Assembly (NCBI GenBank): GCA_039707655.1
Contig: CM077672.1
Coordinates: forward strand, 357,040,031 to 357,104,030
Reading direction: 5' to 3'
Source of the DNA: Elymus sibiricus
Taxonomy: Eukaryota > Streptophyta > Magnoliopsida > Poales > Poaceae
Length of the DNA stretch: 64,000 nt
Shown here piece by piece: positions 22,629 to 33,319 of this stretch. Numbering within the stretch: position 1 is the stretch's first letter; each line of letters opens with the position of its first letter. The notes under the pieces are model-generated. The model was not told the origin of the DNA, did not search any database, and worked only from the letters and a program-made list of their open reading frames with translations. Made by a program: the position numbers and the translations under genes.

Positions 22629-24148
22629 TGATGACCCACAAGTATAGGGGATCAATCATAGTCCTTTCGATAAGTAAGAGTGTGGAACCCAACGAGGAGC
22701 GGAAGGAAATGACAAGCGATTTTCAGCAAGGTATTTTCTGCAAGCACTGAAATTATCGGTAACGAGTAGTTTGATAGCAAGATAATTTGTAACAAGTGAC
22801 TAGTAGCAATAGTAACAAAGAGTGCAGCAAGGTGGCCCAATCCTTTTTATAGCAAAGGACAAGCCGGAACGATCTCTTATAGTAAGTAAAGCGTTCTCGA
22901 GGACACATGGGAATTTCATCTAGTGACTTTCATCATGTTTGTTTGATTCACATTCGCTACTTTGAAAATTTGATATGTGGGTAGACCGGTGCTTGGGTGC
23001 AGTTCTTACTTGAACAAGCCTCCCACTTATGATTACCCCCTCTCGCAAGCATCCGCAACTACGAAAGAAAAATTAAGATAACTCTAACCATAGCATTAAA
23101 CATATGGATCCAAATCAGCCCCTTACGGAATAGCGCATAAACTAGGGTTTAAGCTTCTGTCACTCTAGCAACCCATCATCTAATTACTACTCCACAATGC
23201 ATTCCCTTAGGCCCAAAGATGGTGAAGTGTTATGTAGTCGACATTCACACGACACCACTAAGGGAATCAACAACATACATATCATCAAAATATCGAACGA
23301 ATACCAAATTCACATGATTACTTATGACAAGACTTCTCCCATGTCCTCAAGAACAAAAGTAACTACTCACAAAACATAATCATGTCCAAGATTAGAGGGG
23401 TATTGAATAGCATAATAGATCTGAACATATAATCTTCCACCAAATAAACCAACTAGCATCAACTACAAGATGTAATCAACACTACTAGCAACCCACAGGT
23501 ACCAATCTGAGGTTTTGAGACAAAGATTGAATACAAGAGATGAACTAGGGTTTGAGATGAGATGGTGCTGGTGAAGATGTTGATGAAGATTAGTCCTCCC
23601 ACGATGAGAGGATCGCTGGTGATGTCGATGGCGACGATTTCCCCCTCCCGGAGGGAAGTTTCCCCGGCAGAATCTCTCCGCCGGAGAGCAAAAGTGCTCC
23701 TGCCTAAGTTCTGCCTCGAGACGGCGGCGCACCGTCCTGAAAGTCTTCTCTATATTTTTTCTGGGGAAAATGCACTTATATAACAGAAAATGGGGTCCAG
23801 AGGCTGGCTAGGGGCCCCACGAGGTACCAGGGCGCGCCTGGGGGGGTGGCGCGCCCTGGTGCCTCATGGGCTCCTGGGTGGCCCCCTCTGGTACTTCTTG
23901 ATTCCAATATTTTTTATTTATTCCAAAATAATTCTCCGTGAAATTTCAGCTCATTTGGAGATGTGCAGAATAGGTATCTCTAACATAGCTTTTTCAGGTC
24001 CAGAATTCCAGCTGCCGGCATTCTCCCTCCTTGTGTTGATCTTGCATAACAAGAGAGAAAAGGCATTAGAATTGCTCCAAAAAGTGTTATATTGATTAAA
24101 AACACTATAAATAACAGTAGCAAAACATGATGCAAAATGGACGTATCA
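22629..24148 (-). repeat. 5' LTR of the Athila-type element
   Basis: 1520 bp, TGATACGTCC..GGGTCATCA on the minus strand. GC hairpin arms at 23826-23838 and 23848-23860 (13 bases, perfect). It is followed on the plus strand by the TSD TAGCA. Confidence 0.93.
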
Positions 24149-24526
24149 TAGCACCTCCCACATATTACCATCTTAATATCGCAAAACTATTGCAAGGAAT
24201 CAGACTTATCATATTCAGTGATCTACATGAAAGTTTTTATTATATCCCTCTTGAATACCTATCATATTAGGACCAAATTCATAACCCGTGCATATTACCA
24301 TTGCTATTCATTAGACTCTCAAAAAGATATAAGTGAAGCATGAGAGTGCAACTATTTCTTTAAAATATAACCACCGTCGTGCTCTAAAAGATATAAGTGA
24401 AGCACTAGAGCAACTGCCTAGCTCAAAAGATATAAGTGAAGCACATAGAGTATTCTAACAAATCACGAATAATGTGTGTCCCTCTCAAAAAGGTGTGTTC
24501 AGCAAAGATGATTGTGACAAACTAAA
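24149..24526 (-). repeat. Element V, internal segment 3
   Basis: Resumes V after the Athila-type insertion and ends with CTAAA, where W inserts. It closely parallels X-host 57095-57390. The motif AGATATAAGTGAAGCA is repeated three times (about 24327, 24389, 24429), the inverted form of the motif repeated in the X elements. Confidence 0.65.
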
Positions 24527-24820
24527 TGTCGGGACCCCGATCCTAAGTCACACCGATCTAGCATAAGACACATCATATCACTTTGCGGCCTCATGCACGG
24601 TAACCCACGGCTGCCACCTTTACCTTGGTCGGGATCGTTTGCGTCTTTTGGCTCACGTATATGATTATGATGCTAGCATCCATATGACAGAGAACCCGGG
24701 TCGACATGATTAGTCATAAACCAAGGTGGCACAAACATACAGGGACAGACATAGGTAACCCAACAATGCACGTGTCGGTCATCAGCGTCTGTAACCGGGC
24801 TGTAGCAAGCTATCAGGACT
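24527..24820 (-). repeat. Element W, 3' LTR part 1 (terminal 294 bp)
   Basis: Starts TGTCGGGACCCCGATCC. It aligns without net gaps to 44604-44897 with about 15 differences, nearly all transitions. The last three bases, ACT, are duplicated after the CACTA-like insertion. Confidence 0.85.
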
Positions 24821-25200
24821 CACCTGGTTCACCGGAGCAACGCCGGAGCCACGCCGGCGATGTGCTGGCCCAACCCTAGCCGCTGGAGGCCACGCGCGCC
24901 GGATCTGGCCGGATGGTAGGAAGGAGCGGAGGGAGGGGTCACGGTGGTGTGATGGGCGCCGCCGGAGGACGCCGGGATCGGGCCGGGATCGGGCGCTGTA
25001 GGTGGTGGTGGCGGCGAGGAGTGGTGCGGGGGAGAGGGAGAGACAAGCAAGAGAGCAGCTCGCGATGGGTGGGTGGGTGCGTGGGTGAGGGACGAGCGGC
25101 GATGGGGATGAGAGCTGCCGTTGGATCTGAGAGCATCCGACGGTGTTTAATGCATGATCCGCGTGAGATGTCTATGGACCAATCAGAACGCAGTACACGC
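24821..25200. other. GC-rich segment at the left edge of the CACTA-like element
   Basis: CpG-rich, with Pro- and Arg-rich frames on both strands (e.g. 24939-25136 minus), resembling the 5' end of a grass gene. None is recognisable. A captured gene fragment is the most likely explanation but remains unproven. Confidence 0.35.
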
Positions 25201-25302
25201 TTTGATGATGTTATGACCTTCTAAATTGGTCGTAATCGATTAAAAATAAGGTGCTAAATTATGTCAACTACTTTACGACGTGAGAAAAAAAATTAATAAA
25301 AA

Positions 25303-25400
25303 AGGAAAATCTTCGCATTGTTTCACCAAATGTGACCTAGTTTTCTGACAAAATAACAAACTTGAAATAAATATCTATAAAAAGTATTCTTAGAAATGAG
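25303..25400 (+). repeat. ~100-bp direct repeat, left of the 340-bp array
   Basis: Contains GTGACCTAGTTTTCTGACAA and AATAACAAACTTGAAATA. The same sequence with moderate divergence lies in the same orientation at 26697-26797, so the tandem array is bracketed by direct repeats. Confidence 0.65.
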
Positions 25401-25478
25401 CTTTTTTATTAAAAAATCATTTTCTATTTTTGGAGTGTCAGAAATGATTTTTTTTGTAAAGAACCTACCAAATATTTT

Positions 25479-26668
25479 CAAGTTTGTACACGAAGTGCAT
25501 CCAGTATTTGCCATAACCCTCTCAACTTTTTAGCACGTGCTATGTTGGTGAAATGATGATACCATGCCAAGTTTTAGCCTTTTCAGAGTTCATCTTTAAT
25601 GCTTTTCAATTTCAGGATCATTTAGCACAAAAACAAATCATTACATGCATGAAAAGTAGCAAATTAAGTCAAAAAGGGTTGAAATTTGAGAATGTGGCTT
25701 TGAATGGTTTGTATTGAACACACAAAAGGTCTGGAGTTGAAATAAGTTTCAAAAAATGAAATGTCTTTGTAACAGTTGAGTTTTCGTCCGAAACCCCGAT
25801 ACTTCGAAAGAGATGGTCAAGTTTGTACACGAAGTGCATCCAGTTTTTGCCATAACCCTCTCAATTTTTTAGCACATGCTATGTGGGTGAAATGATGACA
25901 CCATGGCAAGTTTCAACCTTTTTAGAGTTCATCTTTAGTGCTTTTCAATTTCAGGGTCATTTAGCACAAAAACAAATCATTAAATGCATGAGAAACAGCA
26001 AATGAAGTCTGAAAGTGTTGAGATTTGAGGATGTGGCTTTGAATGGTTCATATTGAACACAAAAAAAGTCTGGAGTTGAAATAAGTTTCAAAAAAATGAA
26101 ATGTCTTTGTAACAGTTGAGTTTTCGTCCGAAACCCTGATACTTCGAAAGAGATGGTCAAGTTTGTACACGAAGTGCATCCAGTTTTTGCCATAACCCTC
26201 TCAACTTTTTAGCACATGCTATGTTGGTGAAATGATGATACCATGCCAAGTTTCAACCTTTTCGGAGTTCATCTTTAATGCTTTTCAATTTCAGGATCAT
26301 TTAGCACAAAAACAAATCATTAAATGCATGAAAAATAGCAAATGAAGTCAGAAAGGGTTGAGATTTGAGGATGTGGCTTTGAATAGTTTGTATTGAACAC
26401 ACAAAAAGTCTGGAGTTGAAATAAGTTTCAGAAAATGAAATGTCTTTGTAAGAGTTGAGTTTTCGTCTGAAACCCTGATACTTCGAAAGAGATGGTCAAG
26501 TTTGTACACGAAGTGCATCCAGTTTTTGCCATAACCCACTCAATTTTTTAGCACATGCTATGTGGGTGAAATGATGACACCATGCCAAGTTTCAACCTTT
26601 TCAGAGTTCATCTTTAGTGCTTTTCAATTTCAGGGTCATTTAGCACAAAAACAAATCATTAAATGCAT
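25479..26668. repeat. 340-bp tandem repeat array, Afa-family-like, ~3.5 copies
   Basis: Units start at 25479, 25818, 26158 and 26497, with periods of 339, 340 and 339 bp, each beginning CAAGTTTGTACACGAAGTGC. The fourth unit ends after about 172 bases. Each unit contains GATGTGGCTTTGAATGG and TCAGAGTTCATCTTTA-like stretches, close to the primer sites I recall for the Triticeae Afa (pAs1) satellite, whose unit is also 340 bp. Identity between units looks above 90% by eye. Confidence 0.8.
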
Positions 26669-26696
26669 TAAAATTTCAAAAATAAAATCAAAAAAA

Positions 26697-26797
26697 TGGG
26701 AAACCTTTGCATTGTGTCATTATATGTGACCTAGTTTTCAGGAAAAATAACAAACTTGAAATACGGCAATTATCTTTAAAAAGTGTTATCAGAAATG
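26697..26797 (+). repeat. ~100-bp direct repeat, right of the 340-bp array
   Basis: Partner of 25303-25400. Ends AAAAAGTGTTATCAGAAATGAGCT, against AAAAAGTATTCTTAGAAATGAGCT on the left. Confidence 0.65.
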
Positions 26798-27480
26798 AGC
26801 TATCATGTATGAAGATTCATGGCTTTCAAGCCAGATGACCAATGTTATGCCCACATTCGTGGCATAGCTTGTTTAAATTATCTCATATTTTGCTCAAGTG
26901 TGCATCTTGCAATGTTAAATAATGTTGACAAAGGTAGTTTTCAGTTTCTTTGCACGAAAGTCATTTTCCATTTTCGGAGTGCCAAAAATTTGAACTACAG
27001 CTGCTTCATAGTTTGCTCATATTTTAAAAAAAATCATTTTTAGGTACCAAATTATATATTTCATCAGAGAGCCACCAAGATTTTTGCAAGATTCAACACC
27101 TAACTAAGAACAGCTATGCTCTCTGTTTTCACCGCATTTCAAAATCGGCATAAAAAATTAAAAATTTGAAGGTGCAGATACAGTGCATGTAAAAAGGTTC
27201 ATCAAATAGGCTATTTACCTATGAGAATTTATAAATTGTAATCCCTAATTTAAGAGTTCATATGAACACTTTATGAGCTTTCAAAAATTGACTTCATATT
27301 GAAGAAATGGATAAATAAATGTTGGTGCAGAAAAGGCTATATAGAAAAATGTGCATGGCGCACCATTGGTTCGGGAATGATTTAATAAGCCTTTAATAAT
27401 TTGAATCGTCAAATTTGGTGGTCGAATGAATCTCCTATGAATATTTGAAGTCTCTAATTAAAACAAAAATGGAAATAAAA
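26798..27480. other. AT-rich interior of the CACTA-like element
   Basis: No gene. The block around 26960-27050 (CATTTTCCATTTTCGGAGTG, TTTTTAGGTACCAAAT) repeats sequence seen at 25420-25475 to the left of the array, suggesting a larger internal duplication. Confidence 0.4.
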
Positions 27481-28230
27481 TTACTATGCAAGATGGGCCA
27501 GAACAGCTGGCGCTACTGGGCCGCGCGACACGCCAGCCCGACAGCGCTGTCGGAGAGCGACGTCGGCGGTAGGTTCTATGCAGTATGCCTTTGCCACATG
27601 AAGGTGGTGTGCGCAGAAGCCGTGTCCACTTAAACTAGTATGGGCCCACCCGGCAGCTGCCAGCACTTCTTCACGAGGACACTTACAGGTGGGGCCCGCT
27701 GGTCAGGTGCGTCTTCCTCCTCTCGCCCAAAACAGAGGAGGAGACAGGGCCTCGTCGGCCGGCGACTGTCGGCGCTAGGGGTTATGGATCCAGGCACTTG
27801 GAATACAGATGATCTAAGAGCGGTGCGGCGCATCCGTCCATGTGCTTCACTCATGCACTGGGGCGCTGGAACGGGCAAGGCTTCTGGTGCGGTGGACGGC
27901 AATGACGGCGAAGATGAATTCGACATCACGGCCGTGGGAAAGAGAGGGAGAAGCTCGGGAGAGTTCCGCCTTGGCCAGATGGGTCTTCTGGTGGGTGGGA
28001 TTGGACCCAATAGGCAGTGAGCTGCTCGAATTTAAACGAGGATCGGCAGCGGCAATGGTGGTTGTAGGTGGAGAAGGAAGGCACGACAGAGAGTGTGGAT
28101 CGTCCAGGGAGATGATGAGATGTCGTGGAGAAGCTAGGTGCGCGCGAGAGGGATCCGGGGAAGGTTTTATAGGGCGCCCATGGTGCACCATATCCATGGC
28201 GGCTCACTCTAAGGTTAGGCTGCATTTTTT
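27481..28230. other. GC-rich segment inside the CACTA-like element
   Basis: A CpG-rich block with opposing 126-codon frames on both strands (27640-28020 plus, 27630-28010 minus). Neither shows a known domain. It resembles the GC-rich left-edge segment in composition. It may be captured genic DNA; coding status is not supported. Confidence 0.35.
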
Positions 28231-28472
28231 GTTTCAATTATTTTGCCAGGAAAGACCACACTGTTTAAGTCGGGATAGCACGCAACAGAATAACAAATCA
28301 GTCCAGCGTAATGGTCTAAGCTTGCTTACCTAAACGAGAGATCTGGGTTCGAACCCTGCCCCTTGTGCCATTTTGCTTTTTATTTTTATTTTCACCTGCT
28401 CTACTAATCTGCCATGTAGGTCCTAGCAGCCCCATAATGCATCAGTGGTAGGTCTAGATCTAGTGCTATTCA

Positions 28473-28551
28473 GACACGTAAGCAAAAATTGACACATCGG
28501 CATGACACGTAAGCGAAAATTGACACATCGTATGACATGTAAGCGAAATAG
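28473..28551 (+). repeat. 30-31 bp minisatellite, ~2.6 copies
   Basis: Units of GACACGTAAGC(A/G)AAAATTGACACATCG start at 28473, 28504 and 28534. Located just inside the subterminal region of the CACTA-like element. Confidence 0.75.
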
Positions 28552-28591
28552 CTGAGGTGGCCACCCGGTCATTTCAACGCATCACAAATTA

Positions 28592-28836
28592 GTAGTAATG
28601 ACCATCTAGATTGGTCGTTATCAGCTAGAAATAAGGCCGTCGACCACTATTGTTTGCTTTACGACCATCTCGTGTAAGGGAATTAAGATATTTCTGACCA
28701 AAATGGTCGTTATGGTTTAGGGTTTGGACCCTCCAAAACAGCTTACGACCAATTGGTTCGAAATGGTCGTAGATTTACGACCAATTCACCCATGGTCACT
28801 AAGAGAAGGTCACAAGTTGAAATATTTCTTGTAGTG
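28592..28836 (-). repeat. CACTA subterminal and terminal repeat region
   Basis: Six TGGTCGT/ACGACCA heptamers lie between 28612 and 28790, followed by the terminal CACTACAAGAAATATTTC (minus strand). The first ~90 bases also match 25206-25290 in direct, not inverted, orientation. Confidence 0.7.
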
Positions 28837-28839
28837 ACT

Positions 28840-31550
28840 CCAGTAACATCGCGTGACATTTCCCCGAAGGGACAGACACATGAGCAAAGAAGGATACATG
28901 TCGCTCAATCCATGTGTTCCGGAGCAGTAGAGAACTACCAAGGCTCAGTGGAAGCACTAGGAGGCACTTCCCTGTAAGGAAGGCTACCAAAGCAGATAAC
29001 TAGGTGTCGAATCCCACACATACTAATGCATTTCAAACATACACACAATATGCACGATATGTGTAGATACAACATGGCATCACAACATAACTCTACGACT
29101 CAAACAATTTATTTAGGAGGCTCTGAAGAGCCATACATAACATGATATTACAATCATGGGTCTCATGACCCAACATACAAAGTCATACAAGCAACAAGCA
29201 CATGCAGAAGCTTATCCTATCTGAGTATAGACAGCTAAAAAGAAAGAAAGCTAGAAAGCCTGTTTATCTACAAGACCATCCAAAGGAACCAGACCTCTGT
29301 CTGGGATTGCCAAGCTACTCATCGAAGCACACATAGAACTACTAGTGAGACTGAAGTCTCCTCTGCAAAAACGTAAATTAAGAAAATGTGAGTACAAAGG
29401 TACTCAGCAAGACTTACATCAGAACTATCTACTTATGCATCTGTATCAATAAAGGGGGTGGTGGAGTTTAACTACAGCAAGCCAGCTTTGACTCAATGGC
29501 TACCCTGTACTACGACTACCAGTAACTTCTTTGTGGTGAGAAAGAACACACGAGTCCACATATTCACCATATCAATACACCACTATGGATCCTCTCCCGT
29601 CTCCCTATGAGTAGGCCATCTATAGCACTCACACTTATCTTGTGCATTTTAGAGTATCCACTTCAAGTTGTCTATGAAGCATATAAGTCTCCAAGTAGTC
29701 CATATCCGAGGACGCGGATATTCGAATAGATCATTTTACCCTGCAGGGGTGTACTTCTTCACACACTCTCTCACCACTTACCACCATCTACACATCATGT
29801 ATCTCGGCAACCTTCAAGCGAAAGCCTGGCGAGGGTGTCGGCCACAACCTGACTAACCATGCAAGACTATAGTCTAGGTTTATCGCCAATCCAAGGCTAA
29901 ACCCGCAAAGGAAGTCCGGCCGAAGTTTCCGTCACGGCCCCAAACAATGTGAGCAGGGTTCCCAAGCCCACCATCCAGGTGCCACTTGGTACACCGTGCC
30001 ACTGTGCCTAGTCTGTCCCAAGTCCACCTGTACCGGGTGCCACTTGGTAGACTACTAGCACGACCTACAAACACCAGAAAACTAGTTGCAACTCCTGGAC
30101 AGAGATTGAGGCGATTAATAAGCCGACAGGGGTTGAGTTACCGGAACGCAATGTGTGGTAGTAACTTGTCTTGGATAACATACACATAACTCAGTTCCTA
30201 ACAACGGTGTCAATGAGACAACCCACCATGTACTCCTACATGGCCTCTCATCGCTACCTTTACCAAATTGTGTTCACACACTTAGCTCTCACACAGTAGG
30301 ACATGAACACAACATTACAATTCATTCCTAGATGAATCAAACCTGACACAACTCTAAGCAATAGCAAGCATGGCAAACAAGCATGGATGAGTAGTCACAT
30401 CATGGCTCAAGCAATTCCTACTCATGCTAGTTGGTTTTACTATTTACTGTGGCAAAGAAGGGTCATGCTGAGGAATGGGTTCAACTACTGCAGCAAGTAA
30501 CAGTTGAATCATTGTTGTCCTAATGCAATAAAAGAGAGCAGGGGTGACAGAGTAGGATTGTATCGGAATGACCAAGGGGGTTTGCTTGCCTGGCACTTCT
30601 GAAGATAGTAATGCTCTTCATCGGTGTCAACGATCACAGCGTCGGAATCGTCTTCTACCGAGAAGGAACAACCATCGGCAAACAAGAAGGAACACAATCA
30701 ATGCAATGCAACAATATGATGCATGATCATGACATGGCAATATGCTGGGATTTGGGCTAATGCAACTAGCAACAATTTAAATGAGGTTGGTTTGAACCCA
30801 AGGTACAAATTCAAACTCCATATAAGACATTTCAAATGCCATTTATTCCAATTGTGATATACTGCAACTGTAAGTTGTTCAAACATGCATGAAAATGCCA
30901 TAAACAGATTCTTCATATTTTTTTGATAATTTTTCATATATAAATTATTTCATTTGGAGCTACGGTTGAATTTCTATGATTTTTAGAAGTTTAGGACATT
31001 TTCTAAAATTCATAAATCCTTTTAGATTTATTTTAAATTCCAGAAAAGCTTTATGACGTCAGAGTGACATCGGCACTACGTCAGCAAGTCAAAGGCCCGG
31101 TCCAGGTCAAACCTGACCAGTGGGTCCCACTGGTCGGTGACACAGTGGCTAAACAGAGTTAATTAAAACCTAAACTAAAATTAGGCAGCGGTTAATTAGC
31201 AGATGGGGCCCAGTGTTAGTGGCTAGCAAGAATAATTAGTGGCATCATTAGCGACTAATGATGTCGCCACGTCGGCTTCGCCGGAGTTTGGCCGGCGGCG
31301 ACCAAAATGACGGCGGAGCGCGTCGGAAAATCGCTATGGGGCTCGATTTGTTGCGCTGAGGGCACCGGGGAGGAGCACTTGCTCGCCCGCATACAAAGGA
31401 CCAGACGAGAGGTCGCAGGGTGACCGGAAGCGGCACCGGCGACAAGCTATGGCGGCGGCAGCGCATTGGGTTTGATCGGGAGGGTACTGTGGTGCACGAA
31501 GGACCAGACTGGGCACGTGGTTGAGCTGCTGGGAGCTCCAGGAGCTCAGG
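28840..31550 (-). repeat. Element W, 3' LTR part 2
   Basis: Continues the W LTR after the CACTA-like insertion. Bases 28840-29521 align gap-free with 44898-45579. The rest has no partner in the window because the other LTR is interrupted. The last 300 bases are GC-rich. Small frames on both strands show no known domain. TCAGG at 31546-31550 is the left TSD of copia 2. Confidence 0.75.
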
Positions 31551-32784
31551 TGATGGAAATATGCCCTAGAGGCAATAATAAAGTTGTTATTATTTTAAAT
31601 TTCCTTGTTTATGATAAAGGTTTATTATTCATGCTAGAATTGTATTGACCGTAAACTTAAATACATGTGTGAATACATAAACAAATACCGTGTCCCTAGT
31701 GAGCCTCTACTAGACTAACTCATTGATCAAAGATGGTTATGGTTTCCTAACCATAGACATGAGTTGTCATTTGATAACGGGATCACATCATTAGGAGAAT
31801 GATGTGATGGAAAAGACCCATCCGTTAGCTTAGCATATGATCGTTCTGTTTATTGCTACTGCTTTCTTGAATGTTAAATACATGTTCCTCAGACCATGAG
31901 ATCATGCAACTCCCGGATACCGGAGGAATACCTTGTGTGCTATCAAACGTCACAACGTAACTGGGTGATCATAAAGATGCTCTACAGGTATCTCCGAAGG
32001 TGTCCGTTGAGTTGGCATGGATCGAGACTGGGATTTGTCACTCCGTGTTTCGGAGAGGTATCTCTGGGCCCTCTCGGTAATGCACATCATAAGAAGCTTG
32101 CAAGAAAAGTGACTAAGGAGTTATTTACGGGATGATGTATTACGGAACGAGTAAAGAGACTTGCCGGTAACGAGATTGAACTAGGTATGGAGATACCGAC
32201 GATCGAATCTCGGTAAGTAACATACCGACGGACAAAGGGAATTACGTATGTTGTCATTGCGGTTCAACCGATAAGATCTTCGTGGAATATGTAGGAACCA
32301 ATATGGGCATCCAGGTTCCGCTATTGGTTATTGACCAGAGAGGCGTCTCAGTCATGTCTACATCATTCCCGAACCCGTAGGGTCCGCACGCTTAACGTTC
32401 GTTGACGATATAGTGTTATATGAGTTATGTGAATTGGTAACCGAATGGTGGTCGGAGTCCCGGATGAGATCCCGGACATCACGAGGAGTCTCGGAATGGT
32501 CGAGAGGTAAAGATTTATATATGGGAAGTCATATTTTGGGTTCCAGAAAAAGCTGTAGTTTTTTCGGTATTGTACCGGGAAGCTTCCAGAAGGTTCCGGA
32601 GGATTCCGGAGGGGTCCGGAAGTCCACAAGTGGGTCCACCACGTCCCAAGGGCTGGCATGGGCTAAGGGGAGGCGCCCTGGCCTTATTGGGCCAGGCGCA
32701 CCAAGTCCTCAAAAGCCCATGCAGCTAGGGAAGGAAAAAAGGAGAGTCCTAGTAGGAATAGGATTGGACTTTTGAGTCCAAGTC

Positions 32785-32841
32785 CACGTGTGTACTATTC
32801 ACGTGGTACTGTTCATGTGGTACTGTTCACGTGGCACTATT
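32785..32841 (+). promoter_or_regulatory. Tandem G-box-like array in the copia 2 LTR
   Basis: Four units of CA(C/T)GTG(G/T) start at 32785, 32800, 32814 and 32828 (period 14-15), each followed by a variant of TACTGTT. CACGTGG is the core of plant G-box/ABRE sites bound by bZIP factors. The array ends about 25 bases before the TATA box. The equivalent in the 3' LTR starts at 39262, with its second unit mutated to CAGGTGG. Confidence 0.65.
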
Positions 32842-32863
32842 CCTTCTACTCCAAGTCCCTACA

Positions 32864-32876
32864 CATATATAAATAG
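32864..32876 (+). promoter_or_regulatory. TATA box in 5' LTR of copia 2
   Basis: CATATATAAATAG, followed by AGGAGAGGGGGTGCC. The position relative to the LTR end fits a U3/R promoter. Confidence 0.7.
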
Positions 32877-33307
32877 AGGAGAGGGGGTGCCCCAAACAAG
32901 ACACAACATTGTCTTAGCCGTGTGCGGCGCCCCCCTCCACAGTTCCGTCCCTCGGTCATATTTTCGCAGTACTTGGGCGAAGCCCTGCGGAGATAGCATC
33001 ACCATCACCGTCACCACGCCGTCGTGCTGCCGGAACTCATCCACTACCTCGCCATCTTGCTGGATCAACAAGTCGAGGACGTCACCGAGCTGAACGTGTG
33101 CTGAACGCGGAGGTGCCGTACATTCGGTGCTCGGTCGGTTGGACCGTGAAGTTGTTCGACGACATCAACCGCGTTGTTCTAACGCTTCCGCTTATGGTCT
33201 ACGAGGGTACATAGACACACTTCCCCTCTCGTAGCTATGCATCTCCATGGATAAATCTTGCGTGTGCGTAGAATTTTTTTTGTTTTCCATGCAACGTTCC
33301 CCAACAG

Positions 33308-33319
33308 TGGTATCAGAGC
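33308..33319 (+). promoter_or_regulatory. Primer-binding site (initiator tRNA-Met type), copia 2
   Basis: TGGTATCAGAGC, one base after the 5' LTR. Confidence 0.9.

Larger units (their letters stand above)
14164..24148 (-). mobile_element. Athila-type Ty3-gypsy LTR retrotransposon, complete, nearly intact coding frame
   Basis: A 9985-bp element on the minus strand, flanked by the 5-bp TSD TAGCA (14159-14163 and 24149-24153). LTRs are 1525 and 1520 bp, starting TGATACGTCCATTTT and ending GTGGGTCATCA on the minus strand. The order is LTR, PBS, gag, protease, RT, RNase H, integrase, accessory ORF, LTR. Integrase and downstream motifs (e.g. [18 protein letters not shown]) fit the Athila branch. 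Gag-pol is one frame with three stops and no frameshift. The family resembles what I recall of Sabrina/WHAM-type Triticeae elements; the name is unconfirmed. Confidence 0.95.
24821..28836 (-). mobile_element. CACTA-like DNA transposon, non-autonomous, atypical left end
   Basis: A 4016-bp insertion in the W LTR. Removing it plus one ACT makes the two W LTRs collinear over 976 bp, so the borders are exact and the 3-bp TSD is real. The right end, read inward, is CACTACAAGAAATATTTCAAC, a classic CACTA terminus, and the adjacent 240 bp hold repeated TGGTCGT/ACGACCA motifs as subterminal repeats. The left end is CACCTGGTTCACCGG and shares only CAC with the right end. No transposase frame is present. 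The interior holds two GC-rich segments, a 340-bp tandem array and a 31-bp minisatellite. Confidence 0.75.
31551..33306 (+). repeat. 5' LTR of copia 2
   Basis: 1756 bp. Contains a tandem CACGTGG array (32785-32834) upstream of a TATA box (32864-32876). Pairs with 38028-39784. Confidence 0.93.

Noticed and set aside
27630..28020. Opposed 126-codon frames in the CACTA-like element
   Set aside because: Equal-length frames on both strands reflect GC content; no recognisable product. Kept only as a possible captured segment.
28300..28370. tRNA-like sequence with a GGTTCGAACCC B-box
   Set aside because: The T-arm pairs poorly, no acceptor stem partner is found upstream and the A-box fit is weak. 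At most a SINE or tRNA relic.
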